Notes under the pieces: model-generated | Databases searched by the model: none | Told to the model about the DNA's origin: nothing | Seen by the model: the letters and a program-made list of their open reading frames with translations, nothing else | NCBI GenBank assembly: GCA_050084985.1 | Contig: JBITNC010000001.1 | Location: forward strand, 106,888,001-106,952,000 | DNA: 64,000 nt | Origin: Nageia nagi | Lineage: Eukaryota > Pinophyta | Direction of reading: 5' to 3' | Position numbers and translations under genes: made by a program | In this document: positions 11,256 to 23,620 of the stretch, in pieces | Numbering within the stretch: position 1 is the stretch's first letter | Layout: the number at the start of each line of letters is the position of its first letter

Positions 11256-12429
11256 CTCCTCATTAATGCAATATTGGGATAGAGCGAAGAAGGAGAAGAA
11301 AAAGTAAAAAAATGTTCTCCATAGAGATACAATTGAAGATGAGAACATTTACATATTTAATAAATAATCAAGATATTATATTGAGACTCACTAATTTACC
11401 ATTTGAAAAATAGTTTACAATATAATCATTAACTACAATTGGTTTCACTATATAAAGTAGTCATTTAATAACAAGTTGACATGATGAGCCTCCATGAGCC
11501 TACCCACCTAAAGCAAGAAACTTGCACTCTTAATAAGATAACTATAAGCCACAAGTAGCTCATAAATGAATCAATTAATACCATCCTTAAATATATTTAT
11601 GCATAATGAATGATGAAAAAATAAAAAATAAATAAAAAATGGTGAATTGTATTCAAAGTCATGATGAAAATGTACAAAAATTATGTATTGTAATTGGTGA
11701 ATAAATAGTTTTTTTTTTTAATTTATAAAGTATTTGTGAAATTATATTGATATTTAGTTTATTATGGGTATCTAAATATAATTAAATAATACCATATAAT
11801 AATACCATCAGATATCGTAAAGTAATTAAAGATGATCATCTCAATAAGATAGGATGCATACGAGAGTCTTAAAAACAATTACAAATGATTTTCTTCACTT
11901 TCCAAATCCTAAGTTTTTTTATAGGTCATTAATCAATTTAAATGATATACCATTGGGTATATCTTGAAAAGACCTTTAAAATGAGGCACCTAACCCCTTT
12001 TGAGCAAGTAATGAGTCATCTAAGGCCAAAAATGTAGACATTCATATGTAGTAAAATGTAGATTCAAGCTTATTACTTTACCATTTGATAAATGATTTAT
12101 AATACAATCATTAATTGTAGCTAGTTACACTATACGAAGTAGTCATTCAATAAAAAGTTCACATGATGAGCCTCCATAAGCTTGCCCACTCAAACTTGGT
12201 AACCTGCACTCTCTATAACAAACTATAAGCTATAATAAAATCAAAATAATATCATTCAAATGCATTATATAAATATTATATCAACATAAGATAGATTATT
12301 CCAATAATTCATTTCTTAAATTGATCAATAGTGCATTATAAGTCATCACTAAGATGCCAAGACAATACTCATAGTCACATGTTGTATAAATATATGTGTT
12401 AATCAACATAAAAAATAGAGTATAAGAAC

Positions 12430-12565
12430 ATAGGAGTTTCTCACATATGGATAGGTAAATAGTATCAAAAAGGACATGTTGGTTCCTCACATATGGATAA
12501 CTAAAATAGTACTAGCAAAAGCTATCATATGCTCAAAAATGTACAACTAGTTCCTCACATAGAGT
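12430..12565. repeat. Short tandem repeat in copia 3' UTR
   Basis: GTTTCTCACATATGGATA at 12436, TTCCTCACATATGGATA at 12483 and TTCCTCACAT at 12551 repeat at 47- and 68-bp intervals. The same motif in reverse orientation (TTATCCATATGTGAGAAAC and variants) is repeated at 19882-20041 in the plus-strand copia 3' region. It therefore belongs to this element family's 3' untranslated region. Confidence 0.65.
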
Positions 12566-14450
12566 GAACTAACCATGAAGGCATACAAAAAGATCAACAC
12601 TATACAACTATAAAATCCTCCTAGGGATCAAGTTGTCATCATAGATATGGATTCAATAAGAATTCAACCTTAAACCCTCCTTGAGGTAAATTTCATCAAC
12701 AAAATAGATTCCCTAAGCTTTTAGAACTAACCTTTAGGAAGGGGCTTGATGGACAAATCAATGGATTTTAGGATTCATGGAAAATACTACAATTGAAGGA
12801 TACTATCAAGAAGTTTCTTTGTAATAAAATATGCTTGGATTTTAACATGTTTTATTCTCTAATTGAAAATAGGATTCTTTAACAAAGTAATAGTTGATTG
12901 ATTATCTAAAGAAATATGAGATGGGTGAGCTTGCTCATACCCATTTTTTTTTTAAATATGCCTAAACCAAATGGCTTCTTGGAACATGATTGACATGGAT
13001 TGATATTATACCTTTATGGTGGAGAGAGCAGTAGTATGATGCTTCTTAAAAATTCAAGATATAGCACCTAAACCAATGCTAAACACAAAATAAAAGGTTA
13101 ATTTTCTATCATATATATCTCATCCATAGTAAGAATATGAGTACCTTGAGAGAACAAATGAAGAAAACTTGGAATACTTAAGAGTAAGAACCTTCATTCT
13201 TGCAACATACCTCAAGATTTGATTAATATCATTAAGGTGCTTAACATATGGTTTTTGCATAAACTATACCATAACATTTATAGTAAAGGCAATATGTAGC
13301 TTGGAGATAGTCAAATAAGGAAGACTACAAATTATTTGCTTCTAAGATGTAGCATCTACCAATAGAGAGTTGGAGCTAAGAGTTAGAGTGATTATAAGAG
13401 AGACTAGGATCACAATAGGTTTACATTCCTTTATTCCAAAATTTTGCAATATGTCTAAGATATATTTGGATTGATTAAGGTAAGTACAATCCTTATATTA
13501 GTACCCCTATAGACCAAGGTAGTAGTGTAAGATACCAAGATAAGTTATTTTAAATATTACCTTAAGTTTGGATATACACACTTTGATGATTTCATCATTA
13601 TTTACTATTATCAAAATATCATTTACATAGAGAAGAATCAAGAAAAACCTTGATTGAGAACATATAGATTTGAATCGAACAAGCACTTAGAGAACCTAAG
13701 ATCTGTAAATTATCTTGAAATCTTTTTGTACAAGTTCTAGGTGCTTTCTTAAGTCCATACAAGGACTTCTTTAGGTTACATAGAAGAGATTATTTACCTT
13801 CCACAACAAACCCTTCTAGTTGATTCATGTAGATCTCCACATCTAAGTCACCATTAAGAAATGTAATTTTGACATCAAGTTGAAATACTTTCCATCCCTT
13901 AGCTACTAAAAGAGAAAGGATCAACTTGACTATGGGCATCATTTCCATTGGACCAAAGGATTTCTTATATTCAACTCTATATTTTTTAGTGAAACCCTTG
14001 GCTATAGTGCCTTGTATTTCTTAAATTTTCTAACTAAATTGTATATTTCCTTATACTTATTACCATTTATATTATGTTGATTAGGATAGGGGACCAAAGT
14101 CCCAAGTTTTATTTTTAATTAGAGCCTCATAATCTAATTTCATGGCTTCCATCCAACATTCATGCTTTTAAGCTTTCTTTATTGATTAGTGCTCATTCTT
14201 TCTATAAATTTTGGGAAATAAGAATTTTTTTAAGGTAATACTTCTCATTATCCTTTGTGGTGGAGTTGTCTCCTAAGGTGACTTATCTACATTAGCATCC
14301 AACTAGTTAGACACAATATAAGATCCATAAAGATCATATACATCCTTACAAGAAGTATATTTATAAGGAATTTCATTTAAATTTACATACCTCAATATGA
14401 ACATGACTATAGATGAAAGAAAGTAGAGCTTGAAGTCTCTATGCTAATTA

Positions 14451-14702
14451 TCAAAGCCCATAAAAATGCACTTTTTCATATCTCTTATATAGCTTATTTA
14501 TTTTCTTAGAAATAATGAAGGCATAAAACTCATAACCAAAAATATTAAGGTGAGAGATGTTAGGTTTGTTTTTCATCCATACCTCATATGAGGCTTTTCC
14601 TTCAACTTCTTTTATAGGGAACTTATTCAAGGTATAGATCATAGTTCTCATAGTGTCACCCCATAAGAAATTAGGAAGATTTCCCAACATGCACCTAGCC
14701 AT
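14451..14702 (-). pseudogene. Copia integrase C-terminal fragment (relic B)
   Basis: This is an 83-codon open frame on the minus strand. MARCMLGNLPNFLWGDTM, NKFPIKEVEGKASYEVWM and KPNISHLNIFGYEFYAFI match the segment after the catalytic Glu of copia integrase, including the Trp of the LWxEA block and the HLxxFG block; Tyr replaces the usual Cys after FG. Compare 9238-9430 in relic A, which reads almost the same on the other strand. The upstream part (14.70-15.1 kb, minus) continues with a NGIVKRKNRT-type block carrying a stop where Gln is expected. It is dead and has no functional start. Confidence 0.85.
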
Positions 14703-15880
14703 TTCCTAAATGGTTCTATTCTTTCTTTTCACAATACCATTTTGCTAAGGGGTGTAAGAGATTATGAACTACCTATAGATCTTGTATTTGGTACAATAGT
14801 TATTGAATCCATTGCTATTATACTCACTTCCATTGTTAAATATCAACATCTTGATTTTGAATTCAATCCTAATTTTCAACTAAGGCTTTGAAATATTTGA
14901 ACCTATCAAAGGTTTGATCCATATGCTTGAGTATATAACAAAATATCATCCTACTAAATTCATAAATAATGATAAAGACATAAGATGCTTCCACAAGAGA
15001 CTTAGTTTGAAATAGACCCATCAAATATGAATGCACAAGCTAAAGAGGTTGAGTTTCCCTTATTGCCTTATCTTTCTTGAATTTTTCCTATCCATATTCC
15101 ATGGGATGCACTTATTACAAAGACCAATCATGGATTAAATTAATGGAAAACCTTTTATAAGCTCTTGATTTTTCATAATTTGAATGCTTTTATAGTCAAT
15201 GTGTCCTAATTGATGGTGCCAAAGGTTTCTCCTAGAGAAAACATTCATAGCAAGACACATCATTATTGGGAATTAATCCATAATGTAGAGATCATATTTA
15301 ACTAATGTTTTCATCAAAGTGGCAACTCCTTTATTAATGCACTAAGAGTGTGAGTTGAACTTGAATGAATACATTTTCCTTACAACTTGAACTACATAAA
15401 GAAGCTTTGTATGAATTTAGGCATACAAAGTACATTTTCAAGAACCTTTTCATGAAACAACACACTCCTAATCCTTTAGACATAAAGGATTGAATTATCA
15501 CCTATAACAACTAAATCCTTTATATACTTATGAAAAATTTCAAACTTAGCCTTTTTAAAATATATGTGATTAGTGTACCTAGAGTCAACGATCCAATCAT
15601 TCAATAAAATGTGAGTCCTATAGTAAAGACCACCAATAAAAGAAATTTATTATTCTTATTTTTGCCTTTAAAGTTGTATTATTTTGTAGTTCCTTCAATT
15701 TGAATTTAGTTTTCCTTGAGTTATCATGGCCATTCTATTATTTATTTACATCTTTTTGGAAATGTTTTTTTGGAGTGTTGAATGTTTTTAGTGACCCCTA
15801 ATAATGACCTATGTAGAAACTATAATAAATATTAACATTCAATCATAATAATAATAATATGAAGTATAGCATAATACAAA

Positions 15881-18600
15881 TGAATAAAGAAAATACATAG
15901 AATATTGGATCAAGATAACATTAATGCACTAATAAGAAAGGGATCAAGAGATACCTACATACCTATTAATTCTTACCTAGGAGAAGCTAATTATATGTAG
16001 ACTGAGCTTATCAAAAAGAGATTACCTTTATGTACAAACCCCATGAACAATAATAGCAAGAATATCAGCATAGGGAATGAAAGCATGGATAGTAGGGTTC
16101 CTAACAAGTAGATATTTCCACCAAGATTCAATGCACAACAAAATATATCCAAGTTGAGCCAAGCATATGATTGCAAAAAATGAAGTGAAAGATATACTTG
16201 AGTAATAACAGAATCTCAATATCAATAGGTGGCATTGAGAAACACCTAAAAGTAGGTACAAACTATCAAGATGAAATCTTGATGCTTTCCCATGTAATCA
16301 TATCACATTTAAATATAAGAGTATTTCCACATAAAGACTAATGTTGATGTTGGGGTACCTTACACAAATAAAGAAAATATTGCATAGAGGTATCTTAAAT
16401 AGACAAACATAACATATATGATATGATATGATATTAATATAATGAAATTATATAATATTAATGTAATAAAGGTAAAATATAATTAAATGTATAAGTGAAT
16501 TTACATCTAAGTGGGACCGTATTAAGCAGACCATTTTTAGGTATCAATAGATGTCCCCCTTTCAAAGTATAATGAAATTGAATCTTAAAATGATATTATG
16601 CTTGCAAAGGAAGTAGAAAAAAAGAAAGAGAAAAAAATGATACTTCCCTATTTTGTAGTGGAACCATCCAATCATCAAGGATTTATGGTGTATATTTCCA
16701 AGTCTTTTTCTTGGTTATGATATATAATGGATTGCATGAAGTAGAATCAAACAAGAATAAAGAATAACCTAAAAAGGAGACACAAACAAACATCTTCCAT
16801 AATCTATATGCCTTAAATAATATGTTACATCATAATACCCTAATTATTATAAAAGAGTATATCATAATAAAGAGATCATAAAATGTATCATAAGATAATC
16901 ATAGATTAATGGTTAACTCGTGAAAGATATAATAGTGAGAAGTAGATAAAATCATCATAAATGTATTTCATTTCATCAAAAATTATATAGCAAGTAAGAG
17001 AAAGGATGAAATAAATATAAATATATACATTATCTTAATAACACCAAATATTCTATTCATAGATATATACCATTATAGAAATACTCAATATTTCATTCAT
17101 AGATGCATACATACAAGATCATAATAAGATATGTCAACATTGTCATGAATGGCATGCCCCATTCTTAGATGCAAATTTATGAACATAAATATTTATCATG
17201 AATAATTTTTGGTTTAGAAAATGATACTTGACCTTACTATTGATGACATTTTTGAATGTGAAAGGCTTAGCATGACTGCTATTGTTGACACAACCATTAA
17301 GGATCCTAATGAAATTAGTGTTGTATTTTTCTTGAGTATTGAAATGAAAAATAATATATTCTAAAAAGAATATATATCTTAAACATTATAAATTATAATA
17401 TCATGTAAAGTTATGTCGTAACATAGATACTTAATATCCAAATTATCATAATAAAAGGATCATAATAATGATCATAAAGTGATGGTTAATGCCCCAACCA
17501 ACAAATGGAGTGATCATAATAAGAGAATAGTAATATTTTATCAAAATAAACATAACATGTAAGAAGATATCATAATTCAAGCATATTAGAGATAAGGAGG
17601 TTAAGGGAGATAACCTTTGCATTCTTGAGGGCATGCCCCCAATATAGAGTATAACATGATAATATGTCCTAGTGTAGGCACTAGGTTACTTATGTATTTT
17701 GTCATCTCAAATTATTGATCATAAGCTTCTAAAATATTCTAATAGATCCATTGTGAACTAAAACCCATTCTATATATCCTTGTGACATTTCCTAAACTAT
17801 GACTTGCATGAATTCCTTTAACAAACTATGATTGAATTGATAAACTTTGACAAAAAATTTACCATAAATAGACTAGTAGACAAGATGACTGACATAAACA
17901 TAACAACTTGACCATGCAAACATATATACATAAAAATAATTACATTATGATTAATTATATCCCCAACTAAAAAAGGGAACAAGTTATGGTTAATTAGTCC
18001 CCAAACCAAAAAATGGGTTGTATGCAATGCATGATGCAATCTAGTCTATATAAAAATGTATAACTAATCTATATAAGAATATAAGTGTGTTCTATATGAA
18101 AAATATAGGAAGCATTACCTTGTGTGTATTCTTGTGAATTGAAACATTAATGTTTATCCCTTTTAAATTAAGCTTTATTTCTTGAATATTTAGTAGAATG
18201 GTGTAAATAGGCATGTTCCTTTGGTTTGATCATCTTTAGACATGTGTGAGTGGTCCTTCCTAGAAATTGATTCTTTTCCATGATCTATGATGGTAGTGTG
18301 TATGTTGCTCCTAGCATGAATGCTCAGTATCCAAGGTTTCTTATGGGTTTTATTAACTACAAAATTATCATCATAATCATATTAATATGTCTTCATTCTT
18401 TCTTGTTCAAATTTTTCTTCATATCTTTGTTCTTGTTGTTAATCATATTCATAATAAAAGATAACCATGTTGATTGTTTTGTTTATGTATTCAATTTCCT
18501 CTTTTATATAAACTTCATCTTCACTTTCAACATCTTGAGTAAGGGATGCATCATATTTTTATTGCATTGACTAACATGTATAAAATATGCAAACATATTT
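15881..18600. other. Unassigned AT-rich repeat region
   Basis: I see no supported gene. The stretch is dominated by dispersed GATCATAATAA-like words (for example 17116, 17458, 17512) and by a loosely repeated ATGGTTAAT...CCCCAACCAA...AAATGGG phrase (about 17480-17510, 17945-17985 and 17985-18018), which suggests an old degenerate tandem repeat. Short frames such as 16028-16261 (minus, hydrophobic) and 18280-18570 (plus, hydrophobic) have no recognisable similarity. If relic B once had a 5' LTR and gag, part of this region may be their remains. Confidence 0.4.
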
Positions 18601-18609
18601 CCAAGAGTA

Positions 18610-18920
18610 CTTTTGGTAATATTAGCATCAATAACCCAATTCTTAAAAATAGTCTAGATATATTCTCTATGATAATCAAATTTCATGTATAAATCACATA
18701 AGATAATTTTATCATAAAAATAATTATGATCACAAAAGGGTTTATTCTTACATCCCTTCTTATCTTGTTGTGCTTGGGCACAATCTTCAATAAAAGTAAC
18801 CATATTGGCCATATTTTTGTATCCTTTGTCTTTAATAAATGACTAATCTTGGTCTCTTGCACCACAACTTTGGAATGTAAGTGTACCAATATAATGATTA
18901 TAATTATATAAGTCAATCCA
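18610..18920 (-). pseudogene. Unidentified decayed reading frame
   Basis: A minus-strand frame through this stretch reads through a Cys/His-bearing segment (GCKNKPFCDHN) and a later WVIDAN-like segment. The latter faintly recalls the W.LDSG start of a copia protease after a zinc-bearing gag, but the spacing and residues are too degraded to be sure. 18683-18916 is the longest open piece in another frame. I do not recognise the product. It lies between the unassigned region and a plus-strand copia 3' end. Confidence 0.25.
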
Positions 18921-18959
18921 AGTGCATATCAAATATCTTACAAAAGTTTAGAGTGGAGG

Positions 18960-20519
18960 AGTGTAAATTTGCTACAATCCTAATCTCTCCTAGAATCACT
19001 TTGTCTCTTAGCTCCAATTCTCAATTGGCAGTTGCTATGACTTATAGGTAATTAATTAGAAGTATTCTTTATTTGACTATTTATAGGAAAGATATTTTAT
19101 TTGAAGTAAATTTGATGGAATAGTTTATGCAAAAATTGTATGTTGAACATCTCAATGATGTTATGTAAATCTTGAGGTATGTTGTGGAAATGAAGGATCT
19201 TACTCTTAAGTATTTTTAGTTGCCCTCATTTATTCTCTCATGGTTCTTAGATTATAAGTATGGGAAGATAGATACAATATAAAATTAACCTATATGTGTG
19301 TGCTTAGCATTGGTTCAGGTGCAATCTCTTAGAATTCTAAGAAGAAGCTTGCTATTTCTCTTTCCACCACAAAAGTTGAATACTAAACCATGTCTATTGC
19401 AACCTAGGAACCTATTTGGCTTAGGCATCTTATAAAAGAAATTGGGCATGAGCAAGCTTACCCATATCACATTTCTTTAGATAATCAATTGGTTATTTAT
19501 TTGGCTAAGAATCCTATTTTGCATTAAAGAATAAAACATGTTAAAATATAATCCCACTTCATTAGGGAGAAGGTTATGAATGACATCATACACTTTTAGT
19601 ATTTTCCATTTTCCCTAAATTTCACTAATTTTTTCACCAAGCCCATTCTTGAAGCTTAGTTTAGTAAGCTTAGGGAGTCTATCAGGTTGGTGAAGTTACC
19701 CTCAAGGGAAAATGAAGTTTGAATTCTTGTGTTGAATTTATATTTGTGATGATAACTTCACTTAAAGGATTTTTAACTGTATAATGTTGATTTATGTGTG
19801 TACTTTTTAGTTAGTTCTCCTTGTGTGATTAATTATTTGTACACCTTAATAATATAATAGATTATCATTAGTACTATATAGTTATCCATGCTGGAGGAAC
19901 GTGTATGTGCATGTGATGGATTTTTTTGCACTGTTCAATTATCCATATGTGAGAAACTCATATGTGTCTTTTGGCACTATTTAATTATCCATGTGTGATG
20001 AACTCATATGTGCATTTTATAATTATCTATTTGTGGTGATAATCAACACATACTTTTAATATAACAAGTGACTGAGTATTGAATTAACATCTTTATTATG
20101 ACGTATAATACACCAATGATTAGTTTATGGATGGAATTACTTGATTAATTTATCCTTGTTGATATGAATGTGTACATGATGCATATAATCAATCTTATTT
20201 TTTGAGCTTAATATAGCTTTCATGTTTCTTATTAAGCTTTTAGATTACTTACTTTAGGTATGAAGGCTCATGGAGGCTTATCATGTCAACTTCTAGTTGG
20301 ATGACTACTTTATGTACATTGAAACTAGTTATGGTTAATAATTGTATTGTAACCAATTATTATAATGGTAAAGTAGTGAGTATAAAACTAAGATCTTGCT
20401 TAATTTATAAACATGTAAAATTTATCATCTCTTATTATATGCATATGGAGGAAAAATCTCTTTTATTCTCTCTTTCTTCTCTCTTCTTCATTCTATCCCA
20501 ATATTGTATTAAGGGACAG
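18960..20519 (+). mobile_element. Ty1/copia 3' half (A'): RT end, RNase H, 3' UTR
   Basis: From about 19030 the plus strand reads the YRxLIxSxLYLT block at the end of copia RT, then ILRYV near 19170. The RNase H block with LAISLSTTKVEY (family [10 protein letters not shown]) starts near 19345, followed by DNQLVIYLAKNPILH and by KHVK, with a stop where the family has Gln or Arg. The coding similarity ends near 19725 (ESIRLVKLPSREN). About 790 bp of non-coding DNA follow, with a short tandem repeat, a pyrimidine-rich tract and the purine tract AAGGGACAG immediately before the LTR. It could be the 3' half of relic A (same strand), separated from it by about 8 kb, or an independent 5'-truncated copy. 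Confidence 0.75.
19880..20045. repeat. Short tandem repeat in copia 3' UTR (A')
   Basis: TTATCCATGCTGGAGGAAC at 19882, TTATCCATATGTGAGAAAC at 19939, TTATCCATGTGTGATGAAC at 19985 and TTATCTATTTGTGGTGA at 20023 form four diverged units at 57-, 46- and 38-bp spacing. They are the reverse-complement counterpart of the units at 12436-12565 in the minus-strand relic B. Both copies therefore carry the same family-specific 3' repeat. Confidence 0.7.
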
Positions 20520-21000
20520 TGTTAGAATGTATAATGCATTATTGTAAGGTTTTGTAAGGTTCTTCTTGTAAATTCACCAATACTTAAAGGTATCCTTATA
20601 TACCTTAAGTATTTAAGTGAATATGATAATTTAAGTTGCCCTAGACTCTTCCTTATGAGCATGCACCTTGGGTAAAAGGGTGAAGCATTTCATGTCTTTG
20701 TACAATGTTTAAAAGAATGATCCAAGGTAGAATTTTGGCCTATAAATAGAAGGACCTCTCCTTGAGATTACTCACTTAAGATTGTAGTAAAGTTATACTC
20801 TAGGGTTAGTGTTATGAGAGGAAGAAAGAGGTCTTGTAAGAGATTTATGTTTGTGAATGAGAAATATCTTAGTTAGTAGATGTACTCACATGGTTGGAGG
20901 CACCACTTATATCTTGTATCAATTTGTGAGATTGTTTATACCTTGAGTATTAATTTTTGAGAGAGATTTCAAGTAATCTTGTTAGATTAAGATTTTGTTT
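20520..21000 (+). repeat. 3' LTR of copia A' (plus)
   Basis: The LTR begins with TGTTAGAATGTATAATGC at 20520 directly after a purine tract. It contains a TATA box at 20740-20749 and ends in a GAGAGAGATTTCAAGTAATC block, also seen at the inner end of the 23.3-kb LTR. The exact 3' end is unclear; I place it near the T-run at about 21000. It aligns by eye with the minus-strand LTRs at 10.74-11.26 and 23.33-23.83 kb. No target duplication was found. Confidence 0.7.
20740..20749 (+). promoter_or_regulatory. TATA box of copia LTR A'
   Basis: CTATAAATAG lies 220 bp into the LTR and is shared with two other LTR copies in this window. Transcription of a full element would begin about 25-35 bp downstream. 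Confidence 0.65.
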
Positions 21001-21900
21001 TTTTTTTTAAGTTTAAATTCTTCAGTATCATTACACACATGCTTGTCCACATACATGGAGTTATGTATATATCAATAGAGGACTTAAGGGTAATTAAGAA
21101 GTATGTACTTTACACCATTTGAATCGATGTACTAAAGGTTCTAGTATGCATTGTCATCCCCTCATGGCTCCCAATAAAAAAATTTATATGTATTTATTTA
21201 AGGGGTGCAATTTCAATATTTGTGATTTGTTTGCAAAACATAAAACAAAACTACTTAACATAATGTAAACTGCTTAAAAATAATACAACATCAAAAATTT
21301 AAACCTAAGTAACAACAAATACAAGTAGTCCCCTCTTTTACTTAAAAATTTGAATTAGAAAAAAAAAATGTACTTAGAAATGATATCCCTCCTATTGTAA
21401 TTTAACCTTAGAGAAGGGAAAATTTCTTTTAACACTAAAGAAGAAGAAATAAATAACTTTCCCCACTTTTATCAAAGAAAACAAAGTCATTCCCCAAGCA
21501 TAAAACATTATTTTGATTAAAAATTTTAAAGGAAAGAAGATGAATTTTAAAAACATTGCTCATTAAAGTTTAAGGAAAAAAAAATTGCTAAAAAATTAAT
21601 ACCTTATTTAGAAGATGTCCCCCACTTAATTTTTTAGGAATAAAACATTCACCCCTTTGAAAAAGATTTACTCCCCTTTGAAAAAAATATTCACAAGGAA
21701 TTTTCCCTTTTATGTAAAAATTCCTTAAATTCCCCTTAAAAAAATAAATTAAACTCCCCCATTAAAAATATAATTTCAAAGAATATACCTCCTCCCCATT
21801 TATCAAAAAAAAATATTTTTGTTAATAAAAAAATCTATTAGAAAATGTGTGTAACAATTCCTCTTAAAAAGAAAATCAACAATGTATTTATAACCCATAC
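21001..21900. other. A-rich non-coding stretch
   Basis: No gene is seen. 21330-21870 is strongly A-rich on this strand with frequent CCCC and AAAAA runs (for example CCCCTTTGAAAAA repeated near 21650 and 21670), a low-complexity composition rather than a recognisable element. Confidence 0.5.
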
Positions 21901-22560
21901 ACCAAGCCTATAACAAATTAAGAGGAGGAGGAAGCCTATACTCCATGCCATCCACATTAGTGGCTATTTAGAGAAGAACCCAACCATTAAACTTGAGATG
22001 AGTGAATGAAGGAGCTTGCCCTCAATGAAAATTGTTGGTTGTGCAAGTTTACAAGATTTGGTGAGTAGAAGGATGGGTAGGGAAGGAGTTGCATAGTTTG
22101 TAAGGGCCATAACAAGTGAGTTAATGAGTTATGAGGCTAATAGTATGGCTACATAGTGGAGAAAGCCACAAGTTATGGTGGTAGGTGGTCTTCATGCATA
22201 ATAGTTAGGTATCCATAAGGGTGGAGGGGGAGGGTAGGCCCTATGGGTTATGCTATGAAGGTGGATGTTGCAAGCAATATCTAGGTGACCATCAAGGAGG
22301 AGGGGGTTCCCACCACGGGATGGTCGAGAGGTAGCTACCATAGGCTATTCCAGGGGTGGCCATTATAAGTTGGCTAGGGTTTGGCCATCACATATTAGGG
22401 GCCCTAGTAGTGGCATGGTAGGAAGGAGAATGCCATAGTGGGGAGGAGGATTACATAATGGCATGGTTGGGAAGGATAACACCATGGTGTGGTGGCGTGG
22501 GGCATCTAGGAGTGGGGGGTTCACATGGCTGGTGGGGCTAGATAGGGCCACCAAGCCCTC
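21901..22560. other. G-rich non-coding island
   Basis: The composition switches sharply here to G-rich on the plus strand, with repeated GGAGG, GGTGG and ATGGCATGG words (for example 22205-22330 and 22410-22530). The only longer frame is a Pro-rich minus-strand one (22363-22554), which is what G-rich DNA gives on the complement and matches nothing I know. It may be an LTR segment of an unidentified element. Confidence 0.35.
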
Positions 22561-23300
22561 TTGATTTTTTTTATGTATTATATCCTTCCTAAAAAAAATT
22601 CAAATTGAAATAATAATATTATTTTTTTAAACTAATTTTTGATGAATGTCCAATACCTTCTCTATATATTTATAGAGAAAATACATTGTATAGAAAAATA
22701 ATTCTAAACCCCCTATTTGATATTAGATTTATTATTTATAATAAATAAATATTTCTCCCATTTTGTAAAAATAAATTCCCTATCTTTTGTCTCAACACTG
22801 AGGCTATACATATTGCCACAAAACATTATAGAGTAAAATATTTCCTTGCATTTTTGTATCAAAAAACTATATTTCATTTATAAAGTGTAACAAAATATAT
22901 AATTTGTAGAGGAATATATTTTAAAAATTTTCAAAAAACATTTCAAGTTTTTTTTTTAAACTAGTTAAGTATTGTAAAAATTTGCAAATTAAGACTACAA
23001 ATTTCACAATAATATATTATTGTTATTTTAAGAAATTTATCAAAAAAGCATAACTAACAAAAAAATTAGTATAAATAATTGCATAGAAATAATATATTGT
23101 TACTTTTAAGCAAATTTTATGAAAAATAATTTAAGTAATACATAAAAAAATATGTTAGTATCATAACAAATCAAGAGGGTACCTGAGGTTATACCTTCAC
23201 TTAATTTTACCTCACAAGAATGAAGATGAACCTCCAAATATGGAAGAGGGAGTAGGATGAAGAGCCTCAAAGAATGTTGAAGAGGAACCTCCAAGTATAT
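22561..23300. other. AT-rich spacer
   Basis: No gene or element boundary is visible. A- and T-runs dominate. The short frame 23106-23312 on the minus strand has no similarity I recognise. Confidence 0.5.
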
Positions 23301-23393
23301 ATTTGATAACAATTGAAGGAGTAACCTTACAAGACTAAATCCCTAATTTCCAAGATCACATGAAATCTCTCTCGATTACTTAAGCATTAAGAA

Positions 23394-23447
23394 CATAAAC
23401 TCAATATAACATTCACACAACATAAACTCAATATAACATTCACACAA
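23394..23447. repeat. Exact 27-bp tandem duplication in LTR
   Basis: Two identical 27-bp units, beginning CATAAACTCAATATAACATT, lie back to back at 23394-23420 and 23421-23447. No such duplication is seen in the LTRs at 10.74 or 20.52 kb, so it arose in this copy, probably by replication slippage, and recently enough to be still identical. Confidence 0.85.
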
Positions 23448-23610
23448 GATGACACTAATATAAATTGGTTCATCTAGCCATGGGATTATATTCACTAATA
23501 TAAGATCTTATTCTCAAAGATCACACTCTTACAACTCACTTCTCCTACAACCTACACAAGAGCATAACTTTGTTACAAACTTGAGTGAGTAATCTCAAGG
23601 AGAGGGCCTT

Positions 23611-23620
23611 CTATTTATAG
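23611..23620 (-). promoter_or_regulatory. TATA box of copia LTR (third copy)
   Basis: CTATAAATAG on the minus strand, in the same context (GCC..TATAAATAG.AGG) as the other two LTR copies. Confidence 0.6.

Larger units (their letters stand above)
11256..15880 (-). mobile_element. Ty1/copia relic B, internal region
   Basis: On the minus strand, from high to low coordinates, the order is gag/protease remnants (about 15.2-15.8 kb), integrase (14.45-15.1), RT (13.45-14.2), RNase H (12.75-13.4), a 1.5-kb untranslated stretch (11.26-12.75) and the 3' LTR. This is Ty1/copia order. The best preserved piece is the integrase C-terminal part at 14451-14702. The untranslated stretch carries a short tandem repeat also found before the LTR at 20520. 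Stops and shifts interrupt every domain. It resembles relic A closely (same MARxMLxN, EVEGK and KPNISHL blocks), so A and B belong to one or sister families in opposite orientation. The 5' LTR was not found next to it. Confidence 0.8.

Noticed and set aside
15991-16261. Two overlapping hydrophobic minus-strand frames that might look like a membrane protein
   Set aside because: They are short, in competing frames and surrounded by decayed repeats, with no homologue recognised. AT-rich DNA gives hydrophobic chance frames.
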